From the NCBI GenBank assembly GCA_029907255.1, contig JARYMF010000002.1:186001-250000 (forward strand): a stretch of 64,000 bases of DNA, given 5' to 3'. The notes under the pieces are model-generated. The model was not told the origin of the DNA. It did not search any database and saw only the letters and a program-made list of their open reading frames with translations. This DNA is from Armatimonadota bacterium. Its GTDB lineage: Bacteria; Armatimonadota; UBA5829; DTJY01. The translations under genes were made by a program, and so were the position numbers. Position 1 is the first letter of the stretch. Each line of letters starts with the position of its first letter. This document shows, piece by piece, positions 48,356 to 56,374 of this stretch.

Positions 48356-49621
48356 TTATTCTGGCAATTCGCAGCCTTTGGTTTCTGGGACGAGCCAAAT
48401 GAGTATAAGGCCCAGAGCAAATACAAAAGACATCCAGAATCCTTGTTGGGCGTAACCGCCAAGTGCCTTCACTATATACCCCGTGTTAAACACAGCCACT
48501 GCCGCGAGAATTCGCCCGAAGTTGAATGTAAGCCCTTCTCCGGTAGCGCGAATGCGAGTCGGATAGATTTCAGGCAAATAGAGTGGGAACCACCCGAAAA
48601 AAGTGGTTGTGAAGATGCCCATTACAACAGCCATTCCAAGAAGGAATGGTCCGTACTCATGTACCATGCTGTACATTATTAAACCAGATGCCAGGCTTCC
48701 AATGCAGTATAAGCTGAACGATATCCTCCGTCCAAACCATTCCGCCATAGGGCCGCCAATGAATGAGCCAAATATTTGCCCAAACGCCATGTACATTGCC
48801 GACCGAGCGCGCTCGTCAGGTGCTAGTCCGCCAACCATTGCATTTACCCAAGTAGGTATGAGCTGGAAAATGCCCCAAGTTCCCACAATGCTTATCGAGG
48901 ATAAAATGAGGCAGACAACAGTCTTGCGGAGATAGGGACCTTCGAATATTTGGAGGACATCTTGACGTTCCTTGCGCTCGCGCACGCGCATCCACCGCTC
49001 AGGCTCTTTTACGCCAATCCGAATAATTAAAGTAAGCAGGGCAGGCGCGAGTCCAATTGCAAATATGTAACGCCAGCTTACCATGCCGCCAATTGCTAAA
49101 TTAATAAGCGAGCTAACTAAAAATCCAACATTAGCAGCACTCCCAAGAAGCCCAGCTAGAACAGGACGCCGAGCATTTGGCCAGGTCTCCATCACGAGTG
49201 CTATGCCGAGTCCCCACTCACCACCAAGGCCCATTGCGCCGATGAATCGGCACAAACCGAATTGCCAAACGTTCTGCGTAAGCGCTGTTAATCCTGTACA
49301 GAGCGAATATAAGCCTATGGTAAGGATCATCGTCTTGGTGCGGCCTATCTTGTCACCAAGCCGTCCAAAGATAAAGCCACCCAACGCCGCTCCCAGGAGG
49401 AAAAGCGCGAACATATGGGTGACTGTGGGAGCAATTGCGGTTGCATCTTCAATTTTTAGGAGCTCCTTCAGCGCTGGAGCAGCCAGTACGGAATAGAATC
49501 CCATCTCCATTCCATCGAACATCCAACCAAGCCATGCAACCAGTAAAATCAACCACAGATTGCCTTCACTGGCTGGTTTATTCTTAGAAACACTTGATTC
49601 GGTAATTGTAGTTTCGCCCAT
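48356..49621 (-). CDS. MFS transporter (sugar or aromatic-acid/H+ symporter type)
   Basis: A 421-residue protein with 12 predicted membrane spans. 'IFGRLGDKIGRTKTMILT' is the MFS loop 2-3 motif, 'FCRFIGAMGLGGEWGLGIALVMETWP' (in parts) the following TM4 region, and 'FPLYLPEIYPTRIRATGEGL' a sugar-porter/AAHS signature. Substrate unknown. The N-terminal 20 residues are polar and cytoplasmic. It stands alone, facing the oxidoreductase and divergent from the DUF6263-like gene. Confidence 0.85.
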   Translation of the reverse strand: MGETTITESSVSKNKPASEGNLWLILLVAWLGWMFDGMEMGFYSVLAAPALKELLKIEDATAIAPTVTHMFALFLLGAALGGFIFGRLGDKIGRTKTMILTIGLYSLCTGLTALTQNVWQFGLCRFIGAMGLGGEWGLGIALVMETWPNARRPVLAGLLGSAANVGFLVSSLINLAIGGMVSWRYIFAIGLAPALLTLIIRIGVKEPERWMRVRERKERQDVLQIFEGPYLRKTVVCLILSSISIVGTWGIFQLIPTWVNAMVGGLAPDERARSAMYMAFGQIFGSFIGGPMAEWFGRRISFSLYCIGSLASGLIMYSMVHEYGPFLLGMAVVMGIFTTTFFGWFPLYLPEIYPTRIRATGEGLTFNFGRILAAVAVFNTGYIVKALGGYAQQGFWMSFVFALGLILIWLVPETKGCELPE

Positions 49622-49752
49622 TATTCCTCCACCAATTATGCTCTTCTACGGAGATCGTTTATCTGTTCCTTTGGGCAAGTCTACCCTGCTATACTGTATT
49701 CTGTCAAGTGCTTTTTAGCAGAAGTGAATCACTGGATAAAAAGAGGTTTAGT

Positions 49753-49761
49753 TGCTATAAT
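49753..49761 (+). promoter_or_regulatory. Extended -10 promoter element of the DUF6263-like gene
   Basis: TGCTATAAT contains a consensus TATAAT (49756-49761) with the extended TGn. No good -35 is seen at the right distance. The start codon is about 28 bases downstream. Confidence 0.6.
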
Positions 49762-49788
49762 CTTTAGAAAAATGGGGGGTTAGATGAA

Positions 49789-50679
49789 ATGTCACGCCTT
49801 TTTGCTGCTTTAGTTTTTTGTGCGGTGCTTTTGGCTGTTGGAACGCAAGCGCTGGGGCAGGGAGTTGTCCAATCACCAGAGCCTAATGCCTCGGGGATTC
49901 TTTTTGAGTACAAGTTCAAAGAGAAAGAGCTTCTAAGATATAATTTGGAATTGACTTTCGACGTGGTCATGCAAGCCGATATCCCCGAAGCATCTGCCAT
50001 TCCACCAATGTATGGGCGAATGACAGGAATAGTCAGCCAACAGACAAAACGTATATTGGAAAACGGTGACGCTGAGATTATAGCGGCAATTGAATCTATG
50101 AAAATAGAAATGATGGGCCAATCTACTGACCTCCCTGCTGAAAAAATGCCCCCATTTACATATGTAATGTCAAAGTCAGGAATGATCAAGTCAATTGATA
50201 TGCAGAACCTAAAATCCCTTTTTAACGAAATTCCGTTTGGTGATTTGGCTAATTTCTCACAGCATGCTTTCTTCCCTGCAAAGCCAGTAAAAATTGGTGA
50301 AACTTGGAAGCAAGACATACCCTCTCCATTTCCAGGCGCGGGGACTTTTCACGCTGAGATGAAACTACTGCGTTTGGATGCCGAGATTGGGAAGGAGCGT
50401 GCGGCGGTAATCCAGCAGAACAGCACCGGAGAAATGGATATAGCGCAGGCTATGCTAGCCCTCCAAAAATCGAATGGCGAAGTTAGTGGCAAAGCAGACA
50501 TTGCAACTAACTTCTTAATGTATTTCTCACCCGACCAGGGGCGTTTGCTTAAGGCAGAGGGAGATGGGACTATGCAAATGAATATGTCCTTTAAAGGACA
50601 GAATGGTGGCCCAAGCCAGATGAAGATGAATGTGCAGATGAAATGCAATTTAAACCTGCTGCCAGAGAAAGCAAAGTAG
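49789..50679 (+). CDS. Secreted DUF6263-like protein
   Basis: A 296-residue protein with a signal peptide (1-24, ending 'VGTQALGQ'). The mature part has 'FEYKFKEKELLRYNLELTFDVVM', 'YVMSKSGMIKSIDM', 'FPAKPVKIGETWKQD' and 'LMYFSPDQGRLLKAEGDGTMQMNMSF', the repeating beta pattern of DUF6263. Function unknown; probably periplasmic or surface. A run of six Gs nine bases upstream serves as ribosome site. It ends 38 bases before the riboswitch promoter and is not part of that unit. Confidence 0.7.
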   Translation: MSRLFAALVFCAVLLAVGTQALGQGVVQSPEPNASGILFEYKFKEKELLRYNLELTFDVVMQADIPEASAIPPMYGRMTGIVSQQTKRILENGDAEIIAAIESMKIEMMGQSTDLPAEKMPPFTYVMSKSGMIKSIDMQNLKSLFNEIPFGDLANFSQHAFFPAKPVKIGETWKQDIPSPFPGAGTFHAEMKLLRLDAEIGKERAAVIQQNSTGEMDIAQAMLALQKSNGEVSGKADIATNFLMYFSPDQGRLLKAEGDGTMQMNMSFKGQNGGPSQMKMNVQMKCNLNLLPEKAK

Positions 50680-50716
50680 AACTAGAAAAAATATCTGCAA
50701 AATTACTTTAAATTGC

Positions 50717-50745
50717 TTGACAGCCTAGCAAAGGTTTGTTATGAT
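50717..50745 (+). promoter_or_regulatory. Promoter of the cobalamin riboswitch transcript
   Basis: TTGACA (50717-50722) and TATGAT (50740-50745) are spaced by exactly 17 bases, placing the transcription start near 50752, just before the riboswitch aptamer. Confidence 0.85.
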
Positions 50746-50762
50746 TATGGCTGACAACTGAA

Positions 50763-50960
50763 TATGCTTGCGAGCAGGTTGTGCCTTGTCTGTTACAAAC
50801 AGAAGGGCACCTAAGAGGGAAGACGGTGAAAGTCCGTCACGGGCCCGCCGCTGTAATCGGGGACGAGGCCGGCGCAAACCACTGTTCCGAGAGAATCGGG
50901 ATGGGAAGGGGCTGGCACTCGGTTGATCCGTAAGTCAGAAGACCTGCCTGTTTCGCAGCT
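50763..50960 (+). promoter_or_regulatory. Cobalamin (AdoCbl-type) riboswitch aptamer
   Basis: The conserved core is present in order: 'AAGAGGGAAGACGGTGAAAGTCC', split in its blocks, then 'CCCGCCGCTGTAATCGGGG', 'CCACTG', 'GGGAAGGGGC', and the B12 box 'AAGTCAGAAGACCTGCC' at about 50932-50948. P1 can form between TGCGA near the 5' end and TCGCA near 50957. This is the usual cobalamin sensor in RNA, and binding normally turns expression off. The downstream gene is not a typical B12 gene; see the findings. Confidence 0.95.
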
Positions 50961-50983
50961 TTCGACCGTCTTCGGAGGCAAAG

Positions 50984-51892
50984 ATGGCAGAGCGTTTGTT
51001 CGGCGTAACTTGCCGGGCTCTCGTTGAAAAAGGCATCTGGGCGAAGACGAGAGCCCGTTTTGTTTATAATAAGCTTTCATCTTCTCTGCAAATAAGAGAG
51101 GATGGTTTTTCACTAATCGAGCTTCTCGTTGTCATTGCAATTATTGCATTGCTGGCCGCAATCTTATTCCCCGTTTTTATATCTGCACGACAGGCAGCAG
51201 CCAAGGCGAAGTGTGCAGCAAACCTTAAGCAACTTGTTCTAGCCAACCGACTTTATGCCCAAGACTATGACGGTAGGTTCGTTCCTGCGGCTGTGGACAT
51301 TTTCGATGGTTCTGGAGGACATTGGCGTTGGCATGGATGGCGAGAGACATCAGATGGCAGGACAAAATTCCAGCCTGAGAAGGGCCCGCTGTTTCCATAT
51401 TTAGGCAAAAGCGCAGAAGTCAAAGAATGTCCCTTGGTAGGCTTGCTTGATAGGACCGGAAATGCTTTTGAGTCAGGTGGTGGCGGCTACGGGTACAACG
51501 CTATGTACATTGGGGGAAGTTATTGGCTTTACGGCATGACCCCCCAGGCTGCTCAGACGACAGCGGCAATACATATGGTCAAGCATCCAGAACGCACTGT
51601 CATGTTCACAGACACTGCGATGCCCCAGGGCTATCCAAGTCAACATCTCATTGAGTATTCCTTCTGCGAACCTCCTTATTTTGTTGATGCGAGAGGCGTA
51701 TCCAAAACCCACACCATGCCGTCTATCCATTTTAGACACAACGGGCGGGCGAACGTAGCCTGGTGTGATGGGCATGTGTCGTCTGAGGCGATGACGTTTA
51801 CTATTCCAAAAAACAACTATAGAGGCGACAATAGGAGATTCAAGGTTGGCTGGTTTGGTCCTGATAGCAACGAGTTATTTGACCTTGAATGA
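50984..51892 (+). CDS. Prepilin-like protein with N-terminal methylation motif and H-X9-DG motif
   Basis: A 302-residue protein. After a 39-residue leader, 'G|FSLIELLVVIAIIALLAAI' is a textbook prepilin-peptidase site with Glu at +5 and one hydrophobic helix. The rest has 'CAANLKQLVLANRLYAQDYDG' and, near the C-terminus, 'HNGRANVAWCDG', the H-X9-DG motif of prepilin-type processing-associated proteins common in Planctomycetes and Armatimonadota. It lies directly under the cobalamin riboswitch. GGAGG is five bases before the ATG at 50984, making it the best start, although the leader then spans the terminator hairpin at 51014-51065 and is longer than the usual 5-15 residues. Exported and probably surface-located; its role in B12 biology is unproven. 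Confidence 0.85.
   Translation: MAERLFGVTCRALVEKGIWAKTRARFVYNKLSSSLQIREDGFSLIELLVVIAIIALLAAILFPVFISARQAAAKAKCAANLKQLVLANRLYAQDYDGRFVPAAVDIFDGSGGHWRWHGWRETSDGRTKFQPEKGPLFPYLGKSAEVKECPLVGLLDRTGNAFESGGGGYGYNAMYIGGSYWLYGMTPQAAQTTAAIHMVKHPERTVMFTDTAMPQGYPSQHLIEYSFCEPPYFVDARGVSKTHTMPSIHFRHNGRANVAWCDGHVSSEAMTFTIPKNNYRGDNRRFKVGWFGPDSNELFDLE
51014..51065 (+). terminator. Riboswitch-associated intrinsic terminator inside the prepilin leader
   Basis: An 11-bp stem CGGGCTCTCGT (51014-51024) with ACGAGAGCCCG (51047-51057) is followed by TTTTGTTT. It is a strong Rho-independent terminator. The upstream CGTCTTCG (50967-50974) is complementary to CGAAGACG (51042-51049), which overlaps the 3' arm, and so may act as an anti-terminator. 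It lies inside the translated leader of the prepilin-like gene if translation starts at 50984. Confidence 0.85.
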
Positions 51893-51915
51893 GAATATTC
51901 AATGGGGGTAGCAAG

Positions 51916-53349
51916 ATGAACGCAAAACATAAGATGTCAGAGAAAAAGCATGGGAGGTCTTGCCCATTACTCTTTTTGCTTTCCTTCTTGCTTTGTCTCC
52001 TTTGCGCTTGTGTGGCTTCGGGGCGCGTGTTTGCGGGGCGGTTTGCTTCAAGCGTGATTGAGTATTCGCCCGGACCTGGCCAGTGGGTGAATAATCCAAA
52101 GTTCAACAATCCCCTAAAAGCTTTGGGTCCTCCACAGGGAGGAACTGTTTCCGAGCCATGCAATGAGTCGTTGGTAAGCCTTGGTGATGGCGGGCGTATA
52201 GTGCTTGCGTTCGACCACCCTGTTTGGGATGATCCTAGGAACCTCCATGGGTTGGACTGCATTGTTTTTGGCAATCCGGTGTGGGTGGGTGGCGACCCAA
52301 CATATAGGTGGCAAGAACCAGCTTTCATTGAGATTAGCATGGATAAAAACGGGAACGGCCTTGCGGATGACGAATGGTATCTGGTTCTGCCAAATAAACT
52401 ACCTTCTCAGTTAATCGGCTCGCCGGCAGAGAACTCCGATACTGGCTACTCGGCAACCATTCTGAGGAACTATGCGGAGTATACGCCGACCCTTGCACTT
52501 CCACCTGGCAAAACGCCTGAGGAGTTTTATACCGTGCCCGATCGTAGAAGCATTGAGGGTGACGCGCAAAGCTTGCTGATAGACGATGGTTCGGGTGGTG
52601 GAGACGCATTTGACATTGCTGAAGCTGTGAAGGAGATATCGCCCGGTGTGCCTATACAGCCGTTTGAATATGCAAATCTCCCATGTTTCCACTTCATTAG
52701 GATTACCGATGCATTGGTGGGTGACAATGCCGGAATCCTAGGAGAAATATCCGCTGAAATTGATGCCGTTTCCTGTGTTTCACCACTCACCGGTACCACC
52801 CCCGTCGGTGAGGTGAAAAGGCAGCCCACGGGAACGGTTGTCGCGCTCGCCGGCAAAGTCGTCAGCGCCGTCTTTGCCGGCGAGGTTTATATCCAAGAAG
52901 AGAACCGCTCTAGCGGGATATGTGTGCGAACAACAGCCTCTTCGGTTTCGGAGGGCGACCGTGTCGCTGTCATAGGTACACTCGGTATAGAGAACAACGA
53001 TTGTTTCATAGATAATGCGCGAATTTATAAAATGTCAGCAGGTTTGCCACCAAAGCCATTAGGAATGCCCAACTCTAGGGTGGGAAACAGTGCTGGGCTT
53101 AGCAACGCTGGTCTTCTTATTACTACTTGGGGTAGAGTAACTTCCACGGGCGATGGCTACTTTTTCCTCAACGACGGCTCACTGGATGGTCTGGGACTCA
53201 AAGTTCGTTGTGCGGGTCTAACATCGCCAGCTGAGGGACAGTATGTGATAGTGACCGGTATTGCTTCTTTTGAACAGGAAGAAGGCAAGGGAATAATTGC
53301 TATCATCAAGGTTCGCAGGCAGGGCGATATTTTAGTAATTAGTAGTTAG
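51916..53349 (+). CDS. Secreted surface protein resembling those of Bacteroidetes B12-uptake loci, with C-terminal OB-like repeats
   Basis: A roughly 477-residue protein. A signal peptide (about 5-40, 'LLFLLSFLLCLLCACVASG', cut near 'VFAG') precedes a domain (about 45-260) with 'VIEYSPGPGQWVN', 'SLGDGGRIVLAFDHPV', 'GLDCIVFGNPV' and 'ISMDKNGNGLADDEWY'. From memory this order of blocks, including the calcium-loop-like D-x-N-G-N-G-x-x-D-D, occurs in surface proteins of Bacteroidetes BtuB operons. The C-terminal half has two OB-fold-like segments ('GTVVALAGKVVSAVFAGEVYIQEE', split, and 'WGRVTSTGDGYFFLNDGS'). The ATG 51889 overlaps the prepilin stop (ATGA), but GGGGG sits seven bases before ATG 51916. 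Same riboswitch transcript. Confidence 0.7.
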   Translation: MNAKHKMSEKKHGRSCPLLFLLSFLLCLLCACVASGRVFAGRFASSVIEYSPGPGQWVNNPKFNNPLKALGPPQGGTVSEPCNESLVSLGDGGRIVLAFDHPVWDDPRNLHGLDCIVFGNPVWVGGDPTYRWQEPAFIEISMDKNGNGLADDEWYLVLPNKLPSQLIGSPAENSDTGYSATILRNYAEYTPTLALPPGKTPEEFYTVPDRRSIEGDAQSLLIDDGSGGGDAFDIAEAVKEISPGVPIQPFEYANLPCFHFIRITDALVGDNAGILGEISAEIDAVSCVSPLTGTTPVGEVKRQPTGTVVALAGKVVSAVFAGEVYIQEENRSSGICVRTTASSVSEGDRVAVIGTLGIENNDCFIDNARIYKMSAGLPPKPLGMPNSRVGNSAGLSNAGLLITTWGRVTSTGDGYFFLNDGSLDGLGLKVRCAGLTSPAEGQYVIVTGIASFEQEEGKGIIAIIKVRRQGDILVISS

Positions 53350-53444
53350 GAGGTGTATGGGCAAAGTATATTCTCATTACTACTTTGTTTGAAACAACCC
53401 ATTTTAATAAAAAACTGAACAAATTCGAGGGAAGGAGATCGCTA

Positions 53445-54431
53445 ATGGTTAAAAAAAGTTTCTTATTAATTGCGACAATTGCTCTATTAAGTTTTGCTGG
53501 ACTTGCTTATGCGGCATACTTGGATGGGCCTAATGGTTATGCCGTTCAGGACATAGTGTTCCAAATACAACCTGGCGAATATGTTGCTGGTTTTGATAGG
53601 CTACCGGATGGCAACTTTGTGGCTTTTTCGGGGAGTCGCATCGTAAAGGTGACTAGTGATGGAAACGTGAGTACACTCTACACATTCAATTCGCCGGTCT
53701 ATGGTTCATTTGTCAAAGTGAGAGGGGAAGCTATTTACTTTGGAGAGAGTTCAAATGGCACCATTTGGCAGATGGGTTTGGATGGTAGCAATCCACAGCT
53801 GATTGGGACGCTTCAGAATAATTTCGATTTGGAGTTTAATTCCTTAGGCCAAGCTTTCGTTTCGGCAAATCCTGGATGGGCAGGACAAAAGGTATTTTTA
53901 TTTGATGGCACCGCTGATGAAATAGTAATTGGATTGAGTGGCTATTCTGGTCCTTTGGCATTCGATGGCTCGGACAATTTGTTATATGCAACTGCTTGGG
54001 CTCGCGGTGGCGACTCTATTTTGTTGTTCAGCGCTGCAGATGTAGCAAGCGCTATTGGCCCAACCAGTCTAACCCAGGCTGACGGCCAGGTCTTGGCAAG
54101 CTCTATCGGTTCTCCATATGATATGGAGCTAGATGTCTTGGGTAATATTTTCTTCACTAGCGGCGGCACACTTTACAAGCTGGCGAATGGTTCAGGAGTA
54201 GCAACCGGTTTTGCGTCGGTGCATAACCCTTGTCATTATCTTACTACTCTAAGGTATTCAGCTCTCGACAACAGTTTGTCAGTGCTGATTGGCGGAGACA
54301 CAGTTGGGGTTATATCTACTTTGACGCCTGTGCCAGAGCCTGGATCGTTGCTCAGCCTATCAGCTATGCTGGCAGGTGCAGCCACGATGTTTAGAAGGCG
54401 GCTATGCAATGGAATAAGACGCAGATCCTAA
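53445..54431 (+). CDS. PEP-CTERM-anchored protein with beta-propeller-like repeats
   Basis: A 328-residue protein with a signal peptide (1-22, 'LLSFAGLAYA'). The mature part has repeats of the type 'GFDRLPDGNFVAFSGSRIVKVTSDG' and 'DMELDVLGNIFFTSGGTLYKL', a pattern expected of a beta-propeller. The C-terminus is a PEP-CTERM sorting signal: 'PVPEPGSLLSLSAMLAGAA', a short hydrophobic helix and an Arg-rich tail. An exosortase would process it; none is in the window. The frame is open from 53385, but AAGGAG sits seven bases before ATG 53445. It follows the 51916 gene by 95 bases and probably belongs with it. The B12-binding propeller BtuG is a possible functional analogue. Confidence 0.72.
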   Translation: MVKKSFLLIATIALLSFAGLAYAAYLDGPNGYAVQDIVFQIQPGEYVAGFDRLPDGNFVAFSGSRIVKVTSDGNVSTLYTFNSPVYGSFVKVRGEAIYFGESSNGTIWQMGLDGSNPQLIGTLQNNFDLEFNSLGQAFVSANPGWAGQKVFLFDGTADEIVIGLSGYSGPLAFDGSDNLLYATAWARGGDSILLFSAADVASAIGPTSLTQADGQVLASSIGSPYDMELDVLGNIFFTSGGTLYKLANGSGVATGFASVHNPCHYLTTLRYSALDNSLSVLIGGDTVGVISTLTPVPEPGSLLSLSAMLAGAATMFRRRLCNGIRRRS

Positions 54432-54455
54432 AAATATAGAGTTACCTTTCGCTTA

Positions 54456-54521
54456 AACAATAGGGGCGAAGTTTTGGCGCCAAATTAGTTTGACCGCCCG
54501 CCACGCTTCGCCCTTATTGTT
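54456..54521. terminator. Long bidirectional hairpin terminator
   Basis: A 16-bp stem (AACAATAGGGGCGAAG with CTTCGCCCTTATTGTT, one G-T pair) at 54456-54471 and 54506-54521 surrounds a 34-nt loop. It lies between the convergent PEP-CTERM and polyprenyl synthase genes and would work for both. Confidence 0.75.
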
Positions 54522-54550
54522 GATATTCTGATAATTATTTGAACTTTAGG

Positions 54551-55567
54551 TCAGCGGTCCCTAGAAAGAATGTATTCTGCCAATTCTCTGAGGGATGCCA
54601 ATGCTGGCGAGTCTGGAAGCTCCTTGAGTTTCTCAACAGCGTCAGCTGCGAATTTTTCTGCTACCGAACGGGTTTCCTCTAGTGCGCCTGTGTCCTCAGC
54701 AACTCGGCGGACAAACTCAATATCTTTCGTAGATGCCGAACCGCTTGCAATTATTTGCCAAATAGAGACGCGTTCCTGTTGAGATGCTCTGATGGTCGCT
54801 AAGATAATTGGCAAAGTTGCCTTTCCTTCGCGAATGTCTCCGCCAATAGGTTTTCCAGTAACCTTTGGGTTACCAATCAAATCCAAAAGATCATCGGTGA
54901 TTTGAAATGCAAGACCAAGGTTTCGACCGTATAAGCTAAGAGCGGCTTCGGTTTTTGTGGATGCGGATACACATAGTGCACCAATGCGGCAACACATAGA
55001 CATAAAGGCAGCGGTTTTATCTTGAATCATTTCCAGATAAGATTCAATTGTGGGGTCTTGGCGCCGTCGAAGCTCTATTTGCATAATCTCCCCTTCACAC
55101 ATTTTAACGGCTGCCTCTGCGACTGCTCTCAATACTCTCGGACTTGCACTTCGCGTTAGAAGGGAAAATGCCTTGGAAAGCATGTAGTCGCCTGTTAAGA
55201 CAGAAGCTTTGTTTCCCCAAATTGAATTTGCCGTCGTGCGCCCGCGCCTTGATTCCGCCTCGTCTATCACATCATCGTGTAATAGGGTGGCCATATGCAC
55301 CAGCTCGGCGCTAGCGGCAACATCTACTAGGCGGTCGGAAGCCGATTTGCCTGTACAAGCGCGAGCAGATAGGAGCACAAGAGCTGGCCGAAGGCGTTTC
55401 CCACCTGCCTTAAGGATGTGATTTGAGGCTGCATACGCGGTTTCAATGCGTGATTCAAGTTCATCTTCAAGGCGGTTTTCGACTTTTTGCAAGTCATCTT
55501 CTATTATGGCAAGAAACTTAAGCCTTGGTGCCAGGCTTTCGGCTCCAGCGGTGCTTGAAATACTCAT
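54551..55567 (-). CDS. ispB: Polyprenyl (long-chain) diphosphate synthase
   Basis: A 338-residue isoprenoid synthase. 'LLHDDVIDEAESRRGR' (about residue 95) is the first aspartate-rich motif, and 'FQITDDLLDLIGNPK' (about 215) the second. It extends farnesyl diphosphate to the side chain of a quinone; product length cannot be fixed by eye. It overlaps ubiE by four bases and ends the nuo operon, which supports a respiratory-quinone role. Confidence 0.9.
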   Translation of the reverse strand: MSISSTAGAESLAPRLKFLAIIEDDLQKVENRLEDELESRIETAYAASNHILKAGGKRLRPALVLLSARACTGKSASDRLVDVAASAELVHMATLLHDDVIDEAESRRGRTTANSIWGNKASVLTGDYMLSKAFSLLTRSASPRVLRAVAEAAVKMCEGEIMQIELRRRQDPTIESYLEMIQDKTAAFMSMCCRIGALCVSASTKTEAALSLYGRNLGLAFQITDDLLDLIGNPKVTGKPIGGDIREGKATLPIILATIRASQQERVSIWQIIASGSASTKDIEFVRRVAEDTGALEETRSVAEKFAADAVEKLKELPDSPALASLRELAEYILSRDR

Positions 55568-56307
55568 TTTTTAACTCCAACATGAACGGCTACTATGCCG
55601 CCCGTAAGGTCAAACACTTTGATATCTTGCAACCCAACTTTTTTCATTATATCCGAAAGTTCCTCTCTTGAAAGGAACGAATCGATTGACAGGTTAAGAT
55701 ATTCATATGCTTCACGGCTGCCGCTTAGCAGGCCGCCAACTAGTGGAAGGATTTTATGGGAGTATAAGTTATACATCTGGGCAAAAAGCTTGCCCCTGGG
55801 ACGTGAGAATTCAAGGCATACTACACTTCCTCCAGGTGCTACAACGCGAGCCATTTCGGAAAACGTGCGCTCAACATTACTCACATTTCGAATGCCAAAG
55901 CCAATTGTTGCGGTTTTGTAAGTATTTGATGATAGTGGTAGGTTTTCAGCGTTGCCCTGAATTAAGCTAATATTTCTTATTCCTAATCGGTCGAGCTTGC
56001 GGACACATAAATCGAGCATGGGTCGGCAAAAGTCAACTGCAATAACTTTGCCTGTTCCAACTGCACGTGCAATTTCTATTGCTAAGTCGCCGGTTCCTGT
56101 ACAAATATCAACGGCTGTATCGCCCTCGGCTAGCTTGGTTTGCTTGAGTGCAAATCTTCTCCAGGACTTGTGCAAGTTCAGACTGAGAATTGTGTTTGCT
56201 ATGTCATATCTTTTGGCAATGCTAGCAAACAAACACTCGATGTATTCTTCTTTTGAACAGGCTTTATTTTTTCCCAATTTTGTTATCTGCTCAATCTGCA
56301 GACTCAT
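55564..56307 (-). CDS. ubiE: Demethylmenaquinone/demethoxyubiquinone methyltransferase
   Basis: A 247-residue SAM-dependent methyltransferase. 'AVDICTGTGDLAIEIA' is motif I, 'GFGIRNVSN' a conserved UbiE block, and 'FSRPRGKLFAQMYNLYS' another. It C-methylates the quinone ring. In this phylogenetic setting menaquinone is more likely than ubiquinone (menG). The gene lies between nuoN and ispB, overlapping ispB, and 67 bases after nuoN. Confidence 0.93.
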   Translation of the reverse strand: MSLQIEQITKLGKNKACSKEEYIECLFASIAKRYDIANTILSLNLHKSWRRFALKQTKLAEGDTAVDICTGTGDLAIEIARAVGTGKVIAVDFCRPMLDLCVRKLDRLGIRNISLIQGNAENLPLSSNTYKTATIGFGIRNVSNVERTFSEMARVVAPGGSVVCLEFSRPRGKLFAQMYNLYSHKILPLVGGLLSGSREAYEYLNLSIDSFLSREELSDIMKKVGLQDIKVFDLTGGIVAVHVGVKK

Positions 56308-56374
56308 GTTTACTCCGCAAGCTATGTGTGGTAGTCAATGTGGAGAGCTTCGAACCCAATTATCAAAGAAGCAG

